NCBI GenBank assembly: GCA_000697055.1
Contig: JNDT01002360.1
Location: forward strand, 225,227 to 289,226
Source of the DNA: Saksenaea vasiformis B4078
Taxonomy: Eukaryota; Mucoromycota; Mucoromycetes; Mucorales; Saksenaeaceae
Direction of reading: 5' to 3'
DNA length: 64,000 nt
The translations under genes were made by a program, and so were the position numbers. Position 1 is the stretch's first letter. Each line of letters opens with the position of its first letter. This document shows positions 12,151-23,477 of the stretch, piece by piece. The notes under the pieces were generated by a model, which made no database searches, had not been told where the DNA came from, and was given only the letters and a program-made list of their open reading frames with translations.

Positions 12151-13545
12151 CTACCGTGGCTTCCACATGATTTTTCGTAATATACAGAAACCCAATCGTC
12201 TGCCACGTTTAGGGATAAGCAAGCAGATAATAAGACTGGCAACAACCCCAAGACTGATGCAGATGCCCGTGAGAATGGAGGTCTGCAGAGATGGCGCGTC
12301 AGAGGTGGCCATATGCGATGCGTGTGATTCCCAGGCAAGTGTCTGCGTATCCAAAATGTGAAACCGGTCGTATAGCGTCTGATAGTTTACACCTGACAAT
12401 TGTTATGTTTCGTTAAGCTCGTTCTCAATTTGCTTACCAAACCCAAACGCCATTTTAGTCTCGTTCACAATGAAAGCAACGGCCATAGACTGAGGAGGGG
12501 GAGAGTTCGCTAGTTGTTCGGAAGGTGATCTCCAGCTCCAAGATGTCGTATTTAGAATAGCAACCATACTGTCCAATTGACCCGTGCCAGATACGTATGT
12601 TTCTGATGGAAGGCGGATATCACTCTGACCTTTTGTCTCCATTTAGACAGAACTTTTATTTGTTATTTTTACCTCCACATATTACAATGTTGTTATCTTT
12701 AGCTACAGAAATTGTGTGAGAAGGAAAAGGGAAATCACGGGGAAACAAGTGCATACTTCTTACTGCGCTGTGAAATATTCTTGATTCTGGGATAGCACCT
12801 TTGGTTTGCTGTTGCGACCAAACGCCTGTGATGGAATCGTATACGATGGCATTGGACAAACTTATTAAAGGTGGCGCAGATGCATTGAGCAGCAAATCGT
12901 TAATGCACAAATACCCACCCAACAAGACCATTTTTCCTGTACTGATGACTCGATAAATGTATGTCACATGGAATGATGCGCAAAGTACCTGAGCATAGTA
13001 GCTGTGTGACCGCAACGCGCTGCTGCAATGGAAGGAAGAAAATGCGGTTTCCATTGTCGATCGATCCTGTCATACGACCAAAAATCTTCTTGACACTGTG
13101 TCCCATTTGTTCCACCGTACATCAAAATGCGTTGATCATCAGGGGTCGTAGTCACCGTGTGAAACCGCCTCTGTGGAGGGCCAAACGGTAACGAGATATT
13201 GCTCCATTGGCGTCGGGTAACGTCAAAATGATCAATCGTGTTGCTACCCATGATAGGCGCAAACACAGTTTGATTCATAATGACAACAGGAGCACGGTGG
13301 AAGGACTGTTGAGTTGTACTGGAGCGTGACACTATGACAGGTTCATCATCCAACTGATATACTGGTATTGACCAGACCGTCCTATCTTCAAAAATATAAA
13401 CCGCATCACCAAGAACAGCATAGGATAATCCGAATGTATCCGAATCAACTGATCGTGAAAACATTTGATTTGTGGGTAAATTCAACTTTTTCAAAAGAAG
13501 AAGTGAAAAAGGAGGCAAACAGGGGATAGTGTTGCCATCATGCAC
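12151..13545 (-). CDS. Kelch-repeat (galactose-oxidase-like) type I membrane protein
   Basis: Beta-propeller protein with a C-terminal membrane anchor. Minus-strand exons carry kelch features: AVLGDAVYIFEDRTVWSIPV, FDVTRRQWSNISLPFGP, RRFHTVTTTPDDQRILMYGG, QEDFWSYDRIDRQWKP, ARCGHTATML, GKMVLLGGYLCINDLLLN, IVYDSITGVWSQQ, NNIVICGG and MVAILNTTSWSW. The last exon has the helix TSILTGICISLGVVASLII and then a short basic tail. Such proteins are common in Mucorales and have no agreed function. Three introns are placed between 12963 and 12400. The start at 13545 is the first ATG of the long first exon, but no signal peptide is obvious there, so an upstream exon may be missing. Stop TAG 12151-12153. 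Confidence 0.8.
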
Positions 13546-14102
13546 TTCTTAAACTTTACACAGTTATCTGCATACGACTTTGCGTTGGCTCCGAATTCAT
13601 TTTGTGTTTGGAAACGATTTTCTTAAACACTAACACAAACGTCACGCTTTATGTACGGTACTCATTCTTTGGGAGAAGTATCCAGTGATTATATGTCAAG
13701 ATCTCCGCTGTTAGCCCGTGAAATACAAGAAAGTACCATGCCATCATTTTCTACTTACCATGGAAAACATTGTCTAGTGTTGAGTAATAATACATATATC
13801 TGTCTACTATCTACTGGCGCAGGATAGGAACAGCAACGTCGCGATAGGAACTACCTTTACCTGTGTCTTACCGTCGTTTGCATGTAACGTTAATCAATGA
13901 CACACTGGTCAAATACTACAGAATAGCTAATAGATGCAAGGTATGGATAGGGCAATGTAACGAAAAGCTCTATGGCTTCACTGATGTATTAATTTCCGCG
14001 TGTCCAATTCTTCCTTAGTGCAACTTGGGTCCCACGGGACGGAAAATTTGCTTAGAGTAGCGCAAATATCCATTAAAAAAACATACAATGTAAATAAATA
14101 CT
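13546..14102. other. Intergenic region with a family A arm
   Basis: Apart from the repeat arm at 13985-14088, I see nothing here; it is AT-rich without a convincing ORF. Confidence 0.4.
13985..14088 (-). repeat. Solo left-end arm of repeat family A (A4)
   Basis: The minus-strand reading contains gcgctactctaagcaaattt, ccgtcccgtgggaccc, gcactaaggaagaattgg and cgcggaaat. These match the left arm of the other copies (gctactctaaataaattt, gcgtccat, gcgctaaggaa). It is about as degenerate as A2. Confidence 0.55.
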
Positions 14103-16106
14103 CTATTCTACAAAGGCAGGCAACGTGAACTGATGACCTTGTGCTATTGTTGGGGAAGGCAAGAGTGCTCCTGGATAAATAGCGAAAGCGGGTGTCGGGG
14201 CGATGGAGGTTGTGTTTCTTGTAGTGGTCGGGTAAACTGGATAGGTTGTGGTCGTGTAAGCTTCGGAATATGTTGCTACATCACCTCTCGGATGCAAGAA
14301 TCCCGTTTTAGCAACGCTATTAGCCAAACCAACCACACGGTTATCATAATCATATATAATGTAAAACGACGTGAAGAAAGGACCACCTAATAACACGTTC
14401 TTCGGGTCGGTTCCGCTGACAATAGAAGAATAACATCTATGTTTTGCTCCAGGAGGGACAACATCAAAAGGATATATATACTGCTTCGGTAATATTTTAC
14501 CGTCGAGGTCGGGGAACTTGAAGATGAGTGCAGGTGCTGATCGTCGAGCGGCACATGAGATGGTGTAAGTATTGGCTTCTGGACTGAACTCCGCTCCGAT
14601 CGCTTTATTGAGTTCCTTGGCCATATCTGGTGGGACAACAAGGAAGGGTGAAGCAGAGTATATACGGCCATAGGCGCCACGTTGCGTAGGGAAAAATTTG
14701 CGATCCTTCTTCTTGTGTCCATATTCGCGCTCTAATCCGAAGCCAATCAAAGGCAAATTCCAAAACGGTGACTCGTTGGGCGACCCTATAATCACCGGCA
14801 GCTCGTAGACTTTTCCATAGTAGAAAGCTTCGTCAACGCCTACACCGAATATGTGTTAGAAGCGGTGGTTGTCTTTTCTGTCTCTCTTTCTCTCTCTCTG
14901 TTGGGCATACCAAGGATCCAATAAAATGGGTTGCGATAATCACGCTTCCGGTAACCTGGAGATCCCGAACCAAGCGAAGATCCTGAAGATTGTCGGTTGT
15001 CCCTAGCTTCAGAAAAATGCACGGAAAATTTAGATATCGACCCACGTTTAGACAAAAATTTCAGGTACCAGCTCGCGCAAGTAGTCCTAACGAAATATTC
15101 AGTCGACTGAGTATATTTGCCTTTTGCCAATGATCTTACGATTGCCTTGAGTGCTTTCAGGTGGAGCAGCCGAAATCTGATCTAGTAAGTTGCCATAGCC
15201 ACCAAGTCCAAGTCTTGCAACTACGCGTATTTAAGACTTCGTAATTTTCCCGATACACTTCTTGCTTACCAGCAATAGGACCTCCACCGATAGGGTAGTC
15301 GACTTCGATTGCTTCTCCGAGTAAGTGGGAAGTAAAATTGTACTTATCAAGAAATCTGAGCGTATCCTAGGTAACTATGTTAAACTTGTATCTTACTTTG
15401 TCCCCTTTGCCTGCTTTAGGATATCTGTCAACTTACAAGTTCGATCTCCATTAACACATGGGTTCCATCACGATACGTGTAATCCAGCTGACGGTTGAGG
15501 TCAATGTTTGTTGAAGACTCGTTACGATGGAACTTCCTCTCGTACGGTACGAGATCACAAGTTGATGTGTTACACTGTAGTAAAGCTTCGTAAATAGTTT
15601 TATCTTGGAATGAGCCTTTCTTACCTGATCTGACATAACATAGGTGAACTCTGTTGCAGTATCGAAGATACCAATGAAGTCTTGAGGAGGTGTTCCTACA
15701 GCAAATGGCACGGTTGGCTGTGGAACACGAGTTCTGAGTGATTAGTAATTCTTTCCTCAGAAAATCTTTGTTCTTTACTTACCACTCCTTCATAGAACGT
15801 TAGCTCTATGGCGGCTGGCCGGCCTCCATTGTAGTCTGGTTGCGGAAACTGCTGATTGCCTTCGGAGTAGGTTGGTATCGGCTGCGTTGATGTTGATTTT
15901 GATGTTGACGATGAGGATGAGTGCGAGTGCGAGTGCGAGTGTTTGTATGAATCTGATGATGGACCTCCCCAGGAGGGCGGTGCCCACGACTGCGACGGTA
16001 TCCAGGGCTGTAGCGGCGACCAAGATTGCGGTGGTGATATATACAGCTGTGCGTATACATATTGGCAAGCAAAAGTCAAATATAGTGTTCCCGAAAATAA
16101 GTGCAT
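14103..16106 (-). CDS. Secreted aspartic-protease-like protein (predicted pseudoprotease)
   Basis: Pepsin-fold protein, probably secreted. A signal peptide (MHLFSGTLYLTFACQYVYA) is followed by a Pro/Trp-rich and His-Ser-repeat linker, then lobe 1 with VPFAVGTPPQDFIGIFDTAT. The catalytic triad motif reads D-T-A instead of D-T-G. A 50-nt intron joins MSDQ to CNTSTCDLVPYERKF. Later exons give TSHLLGEAIEVDYPIGGGP, LGLGGYGNLLDQIS, WILG/GVDEAFYYGKVYELP and the lobe 2 motif GAYGRIYSASPFLVVPPDM. There the usual D-[TS]-G reads Y-S-A, so the second catalytic Asp is Tyr. The end block VLLGGPFFTSFYIIYDYDNR is the usual pepsin C-terminal strand, and a Thr/Pro-rich tail follows. Fold and length fit the family; activity is unlikely. 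Stop TAG 14103-14105; start 16106. About six introns. Confidence 0.85.
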
Positions 16107-17834
16107 TGTAACATGAAATATGAGACTATGTAGTAGGGAAATAGAACAAACATAGAAAAAAAAGCGCGCAGGCTACATTTTTATAGTGCAAGATCAAAAT
16201 GGCGACCCCTGTATCCGTACCTATCGTCACAAGCTACAACATCATCGTCTCGACAAATGCGATGGGTGTCCTCCCTTCCTTCCTTTTAAAAAAAGGAAGG
16301 AAGGGACAGTAAACAATTGTGCGGATCCGAGTATGTGTGTGCATGCGGGGTATCACCATCTGTTGTTTCCGATGCACGCAGTTTCCTCTTAACCCTGCAC
16401 CAATACGAAACTCCTAATCTCTTTTCTTTTTGAACGGGCTCTAGCCAGTATTTCCTAAATCTTGTGAATTCTTTGTGTCTGGCATGCATATTAACGCGCC
16501 CACATAGCAATAAGCACCAACAGATAAACAGTGTCTTTTCATTTTACAAATCTTGCTATTGCCAGATGGAATGCTCTCCATACTTAAGTATCCATAATGT
16601 CATTATCTACTTACTGCTTCTGAAGTTTCATGCGGAGACCAATAGTACATATCAAGTTACTAGCTTCCGCAGTAAATCAGCGGTATTTTAAGGTTAAGAT
16701 AACTGTCTAGTGATAAGAGAGAAAACGCATGTAAGGTGAATGTTTTCTACGAGAAGAGACACTCGGCTGTGCACTGCATGCAAGTTGAGCCAATCATGGT
16801 GTTATCACTGGACGTGTCCATCGGCTGCAATGCACGGCCCCCTTATAATGACGCTCTTCGACACACACACAGAATAAAACTGATCGGCATTCCTGACTGA
16901 ACGCTCGGAAGCACGTTAGGCGTCCTAGACATTGCGTCCGACTCTAGCACTACAGGTGATCGCCATCTAGATTATCTGCGACATATATGGTCGTGCACTT
17001 GCAGATTAAGTACACTTCCAGCACTTATGGTTATTGTATTCATACAATAATATTGCGTATAATGTAGCAGTATATGCCCACGTACGAGGATCATATGTTA
17101 TGCATAAATTGAGGATAACTGTTGCACATAAATAAAATAAAACATGTATCGCTCGGGAAGACTAGAATTTGACAGGTACTGACGCCATATTTGGTCTTTA
17201 TCATACATGAACTAACCTAACGAAATTATAGATCTTCGTCTACGACGCAGGATCACCTTTGAATGTGTCTCCGCACCTGCGTCTCCGAAAATAAATTTCG
17301 CCTTGATCTGCGATTTGCACACCAGAAAACGATATAAAACTAGTTTCTAACTCTTGAATACTACCTTAATTTCGAATAAGGATAAAATAGAGGGTAACTG
17401 GAAATAAGTTAATTCAGCGTGGTGACCGACTCATCCTTCTTTCCTGCGGCTGTCGTTGAATTTGCATGAATTTCCGTTTTATCCTCAAGTATACAGGCTG
17501 CATAAAAGTTATCAATGAGCCAGTTAGAAGATATATCAACTGTATTACCTAGTAAAAAGCCAGAGAACTGTAGGCGGCAAATATTATGGTATTTTTCGTC
17601 GGGATAGATAAGCAAGTATTTGTATTTCCAAGACCAGCGAGACGCGGTAGGAAACAGTCGAAGGATCCACCTTTTATCTGAGTTTATCCGATATGGATTA
17701 TATCAGATGGAATTTCCTACAGCGGAAGCGCTGCTGTGCTGCGTGGAAACGCTTTGATTGGTCAAAGCTGCCTAGATAGTCGAGGTCACTAGACCGATCA
17801 ATCAGCCATAGGTAGGCAATTCTATCTAACTGTT
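16107..17834. other. Gene-poor intergenic region
   Basis: No supported gene. It contains a perfect hairpin at 16273-16305. A weak minus-strand ORF (17409-17615, 68 codons) lacks a recognisable domain. Confidence 0.4.
16273..16305. repeat. Perfect 15-bp-arm palindrome
   Basis: CCCTTCCTTCCTTTT, a 3-nt spacer aaa, then AAAAGGAAGGAAGGG. It lies about 170 bp upstream of the start of the aspartic-protease-like gene. It could be a cruciform or hairpin; no family relationship to the other repeats was seen. Confidence 0.8.
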
Positions 17835-18780
17835 TATTGAAATACATTTTACACTACTCTAAATAAATTTTGCGCCCAGAAAGAACCAATATCGCACTGA
17901 AAAGAAAACGGAAATACGTAGTTAATATGCCAGTTATATCAGAAAGACCAGATATTACTTACATGAAGTTGGTCCTCCCATGGACGTAGAATTTATTGGA
18001 GCGGCGCATAACATATTTCATGGTTAGTAAATGGAATAATACTGACACTTTTTACCACTTTTGTCAGATGCTTTCTTTGGGAGATGCCTGGATATATCGT
18101 TTCCGTATTCCACTAAGACGCGATGCATGTTGTCGTGAAGATCACCTTCTGAATTTAAGCTCAGATACACCGACTCGTACGGTTATACGATCTTCCCATC
18201 ATTTTCAAGGCTGCGCGTTTTCGTTTTTTCAGATAGTTTTCCATACGTTGGATTGATAAAGAAGACAAACAAAATGTACAAAAAGAAAAGAGAAAAGAAA
18301 AAGGAAATGAAGTCGGGTTTCCCGCTAAATATGCATCACTTGATCTGAGACATCATTTTGTGTGAGGACAAAGGGACATGAGACAATGGAATCTTGTTTC
18401 TGACACACCTTTTGCATTAAATAACAAGAATGCAATCGCTGATTCCTTTGCGTGAGACGATGGTACCCTATTACTGACACGTCTTTTGCGTGAAATAGCA
18501 CACCCTTTGGCATGATTTAAAAAAATCCGATCATTGCCACACGTTTTGCATGAGACAAAGGACCCTATCTTTAACACGTCCTTTCCACGAGACAATGAAA
18601 CCATGTCTCCAAAACATCTTTTGCGTTAGATAATGGGAAGCTACCAACGCACAAACGTAACATGGAAGAGTATGACATGCAAATCGTAAAAGATACGCAG
18701 AGTTTATCCGGAAGCAACACCAAATATCTTCAAATAGACGCAAAGTCATGGGAAAAAATTCTATCTAGTAAAACCATTGA
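17835..18780 (+). repeat. Copy of repeat family A (A5), centre replaced
   Basis: The left hairpin (17838-18040) begins gtttattgaaatacatttta and ends with the inverted arm catggacgtagaatttattgg and ggttagtaaatggaataata. The right part (18290-18780) carries the degenerate tandem units of about 37 bp (for example gcgtgagacgatggtaccct) and the end block gcagagtttatccggaagca and caaatagacgcaaa, as in the 23.5-kb copy. The sequence between about 18050 and 18280 does not match the other copies. Confidence 0.75.
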
Positions 18781-19589
18781 CGAACAGGAACGATAAATAC
18801 AGTATATCTGCTATCTACGTCAAATCCTGAATGCCACTGACGTTATGGTATGAACATTTCTCATTCTCCGTATATGTAAATTTCAATTCGCAACACCTGC
18901 TATTTACATTATATCGGTCAAATGAGCGGATGATAGAAATCGAGTCATCATAGAACTGATAACGTATGTACTGTGCCTTCCAGTAAGCTATTGTTTGTCA
19001 TCGTTCCATTAAGTAGATCAGTGCTGTCATGGTAACGCATCCTTATGACCTGTTCCATCTCTCTGTCAACCATGCAGGAGACTTAGGAATACGAGTTTTG
19101 CACGTCCGCACTTGAAAAAGATGGAAAGCAGTTGTACTGTCTTATCAAGGATCCCTGATAAAGCGAGATAATCCACTGTGTTCCGTAAGAAAAAAAGAAA
19201 AACCCGCAAAATCCAACTTAGTGGGAGAGAAAGGAATAAGAAGCAAAACTTTGGTTTATGCAGCTATTATTCAGCTGGTATTATTACTGACACGTTTACA
19301 TAGCATGCAGTCGCTGTAGGCAAAAGGGCCAATAGGAGGACCGGAGTCAAAAACTATGCTGGGCAATGACAACGATGAAGGTACCAAACTTACGTATGGC
19401 GATGTGTTGTCCGATTGACACTGTGCTTCAGTGAAGGGACGTGTGAGCGGTAATAACCGGGAAAGATAACGTACGATCAATTTCAGATCATAATTTGAAA
19501 CAGGTTAGCCTTATTGGGAATTGTAATAGGCTTGTGGCATAAAGTACTGCACTAAAGTATAGTGATATTGTTCTATTATTTTTCGGGTA
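18781..19589. other. Intergenic region
   Basis: No gene, repeat or RNA feature that I can support. A short minus-strand ORF (19271-19480) has no domain. Confidence 0.35.
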
Positions 19590-20893
19590 TCAGACAGTCC
19601 TGGGTGACATATTCCGTCGTGGAAGGCGCGTATTGTCAGGAGGGCCGGAAATATGGCCAAACTGTGGCGTTGCCAATGTTGGTGTTGCGCTAATATCCTC
19701 CCGCATGTCTATATCCGCTTTTTCCGCATGATATGTGTTCGCGGCGTTAGGACGACCACCGCTCCCACCATTCTCTTCTGAAGATGTACTGTTGAAGCTT
19801 TGTGCTTGTCGTATGTCATGTGAAGATTCTGGGACGACAGTTGTTCCACACCTGCTATGTGCGGGAACTATAGCGTTTGGCAGTAAATCTAACGAACCAT
19901 TGGAGGGCCGTACTTGTTGCCGTAGTTTCCGAATTGTTTCTGTCAAGTCAGTATCATAACCCACGAGGATAATGAAGAGCATGTTCCCAATTGGCCACAT
20001 AAGCATAACAACACTTGCTTGGTTGTTCTACAGGTATTTCAGCTTCCAGTCTCTCGATAGTAGAGTATGTACCGTAACAATATATATTGCGGCGGCTAGG
20101 TTGATGATCGTTAATATAAACGTACGGATAACGTTGTGAACGACGACGGCAAAATAAAGGCTTATATTACCGCCTGTCATTTCAGCGTGCTGGAGATGTC
20201 GTATGTGTTTTACGAGAATAAACATGATCATGATGGTCACGTAAAAATCAATAAAAGTATCCATAAGCGTGTACACAGGACCCCACTAATGTACTGAGTT
20301 AAAAATCTGTAGTTCGCCAAAGACTTACGGAGGGGTTGTCTCTATATGAGCATGTGCCATTTGTAGGATCAACTTTCACGGTGACAAGGATCACATCAAC
20401 CACAGCCACCACCGCCCGGATAGCTGTCAGAAGTACGCTGACCGCATTAACTCGCTTTTTCCAGTGAATCGGCGCGACCGCTCGCGTTCTACTCAATAGA
20501 ATCCATGTACCAGCTACCATACTCGTGTGATAGAACACATCAGCAGAACGACCAGATCTGGGGCAATGCGAGCCGAGGCTAATGCATAAAAAAAGGTCGG
20601 CGTTGAAATCATTCATGGATAAACAAATATTATAACCAAGCATACTCTGTATTAAAAGCGGAAAAATGGGCAGTTTTGATAGCCATAGCTAAAGCCATGA
20701 CAATTTTGGCGTATCGAGTCTCCCGTATCGTATCGCAGTACGTTAATCGCATTATGTTACGAAAAGCGAGTTCCAGTGCCGTGACGATGACAGCGCCTTC
20801 TATAGCTATCTCGGCTACTTGAATAGGTGGTATCAAAACAACCTCCACTACGCTCATTGGTGAGTGAGACAAATAAGAAAGAGATTTATACAA
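19590..20893 (-). pseudogene. Seven-transmembrane protein interrupted by an in-frame TAG
   Basis: Four exon blocks join in frame by two canonical introns (20696-20563 region and 20335-20291 region) and encode seven hydrophobic helices. They include VVEVVLIPPIQVAEIAIEGA, YAKIVMALAMAIKTA, VSVLLTAIRAVVAVVDVILV, YVTIMIMFILVKHI, VIRTFILTIINLAAAIYIVT and, last, VMLMWPIGNMLFIILVGYD. A Ser/Pro-rich cytosolic tail of about 110 residues follows, with a stop at 19590-19592. Between helices 6 and 7 the frame meets TAG (20028-20030, after DWKLKYL) and then continues in the same frame for 139+ codons. The only GT-AG pair there would be an 18-nt intron, which is implausible. It is therefore a pseudogene, a readthrough gene or a sequence error. 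Topology resembles a GPCR, but I do not recognise the family. Start may be 20893 or 20857. Confidence 0.6.
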
Positions 20894-22260
20894 AAAAGGC
20901 GTCGCAGTGAATCCTTCCTTTTGTGTTTGGGTTTCGTAATGATCAGATGAAACCTGGCGATAACCCGATTTGGTTGAGTGGTTTTTGAAGCGCGGAGTAT
21001 CAAAAAATTAGCTTTTCGAGAGGAACCTCGCTGAGCGTGAAGTTTGGGTTTCACTAATCGTATTGTGTTAAGGCACTACACGCCCAGAAATGTATGGCTG
21101 AGGGCCTTAGTGATGTATCTAAAACGATGAGATGCGGAGTCTGCAAATTCGGGTAGGCTACATGCATATATCTAACGTAATTGATCGATTTGAAAAAGTC
21201 ACCGTATATGCTATATCCTAGTAATACTATCGAGTACCTACGACAAATTCTTGTAACTTTAGCTTGCTCACGTTAACGGAGACCTGATAGGAAGAGTTCC
21301 GCTGATAATCTCGACTGCCTCGAATAAAAGGTCTGTTAGGCGGGATTCTTTGGAGATGCCGAATCAAGTACACACTCAAGTCTAAAGCTGAAGTGCTGTC
21401 GGTTGATGCTGTACCGAGCCTGCAGGTTATGCACTTTTCTCTGATTTTCTGACTAATAAGTTCTACTTGATCGGAATTTGTTGGCTTATTGTATGTGAGA
21501 AGATAACTAGTTTTGGAAAGGCAAGGCCTTTGCCGATTTCCTTCATGCAGTAACTTTTTATTTTTTTTCTCTCTACATTGAATAAGACATACGTTGCTCG
21601 AATGTTACCATGCTTAAATAAATGCGACTTAAATATCTACTTCAGTGACGCAGCTGGTTAAACTTTTACTTCTTTTAAAGCCCCAATTTGTATGGCATTG
21701 GACGATATAAGCTTTTCTACGATCAACTTGGCACCAAGATCGGAAGGGCACATTTGTTAACTGACAATTATATGTGGCAGTCAATTCATCATAGAGCAGG
21801 CTGAACGTACTGCGGTGTGCAATCGCCATGTATTTTGTTTTGTGATGTGGTTTTTGCTTGTCTTTATCTAACCTCTACTTTTCTAAGTATTGTCTACATG
21901 TTCTGCAGTTTCTAGCCCTATCTTTATGTAATAACGGTGGCTGTGTACAAGTATTGTATTCTGTTTTGTGATATGATCGCTTGTGTCTTACTCTTCTCTC
22001 TCATGTCATAAGCATCCGTAATTTGTGCTAAACTCGATAGCTGATCAAATCTTTTCTAAAACGGTTTTAATGTCACTGTACCGCATCCTGCTTCGCAGCA
22101 ATGGTCCGTTGAACTCCCTTCCTTTTTTTTTTTTTTGACAAGCAAGATATACTACTCAATGTTGGAGATGATTTATACCGATTAGACGTTACATATTTAT
22201 TCATCATCTTTTAATTTGGAAATCAATCTCATATCTACAAAACTTCTGGACATCCGCCAT
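20894..22260. other. Intergenic region with one possible gene fragment
   Basis: A minus-strand ORF of 66 codons at 21629-21829 (contains LLYDELTATYNCQLTNVPFR and W/C-rich spacing) looks protein-like but is isolated and has no introns or partner exon that I could place. A T-rich tract (22120-22136) follows. Nothing else is supported. Confidence 0.35.
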
Positions 22261-22562
22261 CACAAGCACTTTTTGGAGTGAACTTTCCTCAGCACCGAAA
22301 GACACTAGGCCAAGCATTGCAGATAAGAAAGTGTATTATTCACCATCTCCTTCTCTGTCTTTTTCTAATTGTTTTTCATACAATGATTACTATTGAGCGA
22401 AGCGAAAGTCGCACAAGCACTTTCCGGAGTGTACTTTCCTCAGTACCGAAAGACACTAGATCAAGCATTATCAATTAGAAGGTATATTATTCACCATCTC
22501 CTTCTGTGCCTTTTCCAATTCTTTCCCATACAACAATTACTACTGAGCGAAGCGAAAGTCGC
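22261..22562 (+). repeat. Tandem duplication, two 151-bp units
   Basis: Unit 1 (22261-22411) and unit 2 (22412-22562) both start cacaagcacttt, share cctcag.accgaaagacacta and ttattcaccatctccttctg/c, and both end gagcgaagcgaaagtcg. Divergence is a few percent to about 10 percent by eye. It is non-coding. Confidence 0.85.
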
Positions 22563-22881
22563 AACTTAGTTTTGGAACGAATTGATTGAACATAAGTTGA
22601 ACTGGATTGATGCTATGTGCGGGAAGCGAAAGAACGAAAAGTGATTATTTTCCATCCAGATCCAGTTATTGCTTACCGTATCTTTGGGCATGCAGTTACG
22701 GAAACTAAGTGGCAGGTTGGCTAAAAATGGAGCACCCAAATGATACGGTATTACGAAGCTGGAGGGAAAAAGGCGTATCTCTCTCATGCTTTCGTGAAAT
22801 TATCTTAGTGTATCTGGACCATTTATTTTGACAACATTTTGCAGGACAAATTGGCTGTTACGGAAGTTCAGTTAAGTTCAT

Positions 22882-23290
22882 TCACTTTGTTGGACAATTT
22901 TTATTCGTGTGATCAATTTTTCGACGTTTTTCTTTCAATACAATGAGTTGTTCTTCCAAGTAATTAATTTCAAGATCGGGATTTTCCTTTGCATGCTCAA
23001 TATATTGAACCCATCTGAATAAAAACAAGTCAGTCGCATTATCAGCGCGTACCTTTCCATGACTATCCTACTTACGACTCATCTTTCTCTTTTGGCCAGC
23101 GCCGGAGAAGGTTCTCCAGCAATCGTTGTTATCAGTGTAACTGACATGCTCGCTTCAGGTGACGCTGCAGAACAATTGTGAGCATAGGGCGAAGCCGGTG
23201 CCGTGGTCGGATGAATAATGGTGTCATGATGGCTCTGTTGTCGTATTTCGAACCTTTCTAATTCTAACACTGTAAGAAGGCAGATCGAGA
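22882..23290 (-). CDS. Candidate small gene with charged coiled-coil C-terminus
   Basis: The last exon (about 23020-22882) reads WVQYIEHAKENPDLEINYLE, then EQLIVLKEKRRKIDHTNKN, ending at TGA 22882-22884. It joins through a clean intron (donor gtaagtagg, acceptor ttattcag) to an exon ending LRRWPKEKDES. Further upstream the frame needs another intron, for which ctgataac could be a branch point. The exon before that may be the LELERFEIRQQSHHD block near 23260. No family was recognised. Real coding is suggested by the phase-consistent intron and helical charge pattern; the 5' end is not determined. Confidence 0.35.
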
Positions 23291-23477
23291 ATATATTGGC
23301 CTGATTCTCAGATAAGGTCAACCTCTTTACTGAAGTCGGGAAAAGAATAGCATATTTGGAACAATGAGAACTAAGGTTGAGATCAACGATCTCGGTAATT
23401 CTTAAAGTGCTTCCCAAAAATGAATTTCTGACTGCATATCCCAGCACTAATTGGTCACTTCCAGTGCTAGTGTACTG

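Noticed and set aside
15570..15640. Frameshift in the aspartic-protease-like gene
   Set aside because: A 50-nt intron (gtaagaaagg...ctacag) joins MSDQ to CNTSTCDLV in frame.
20028..20030. Selenocysteine or recoded amber at the seven-TM gene
   Set aside because: Sec uses TGA, and TAG ends other genes in the window normally (for example 10640-10642 and 45350-45352), so general recoding is excluded.
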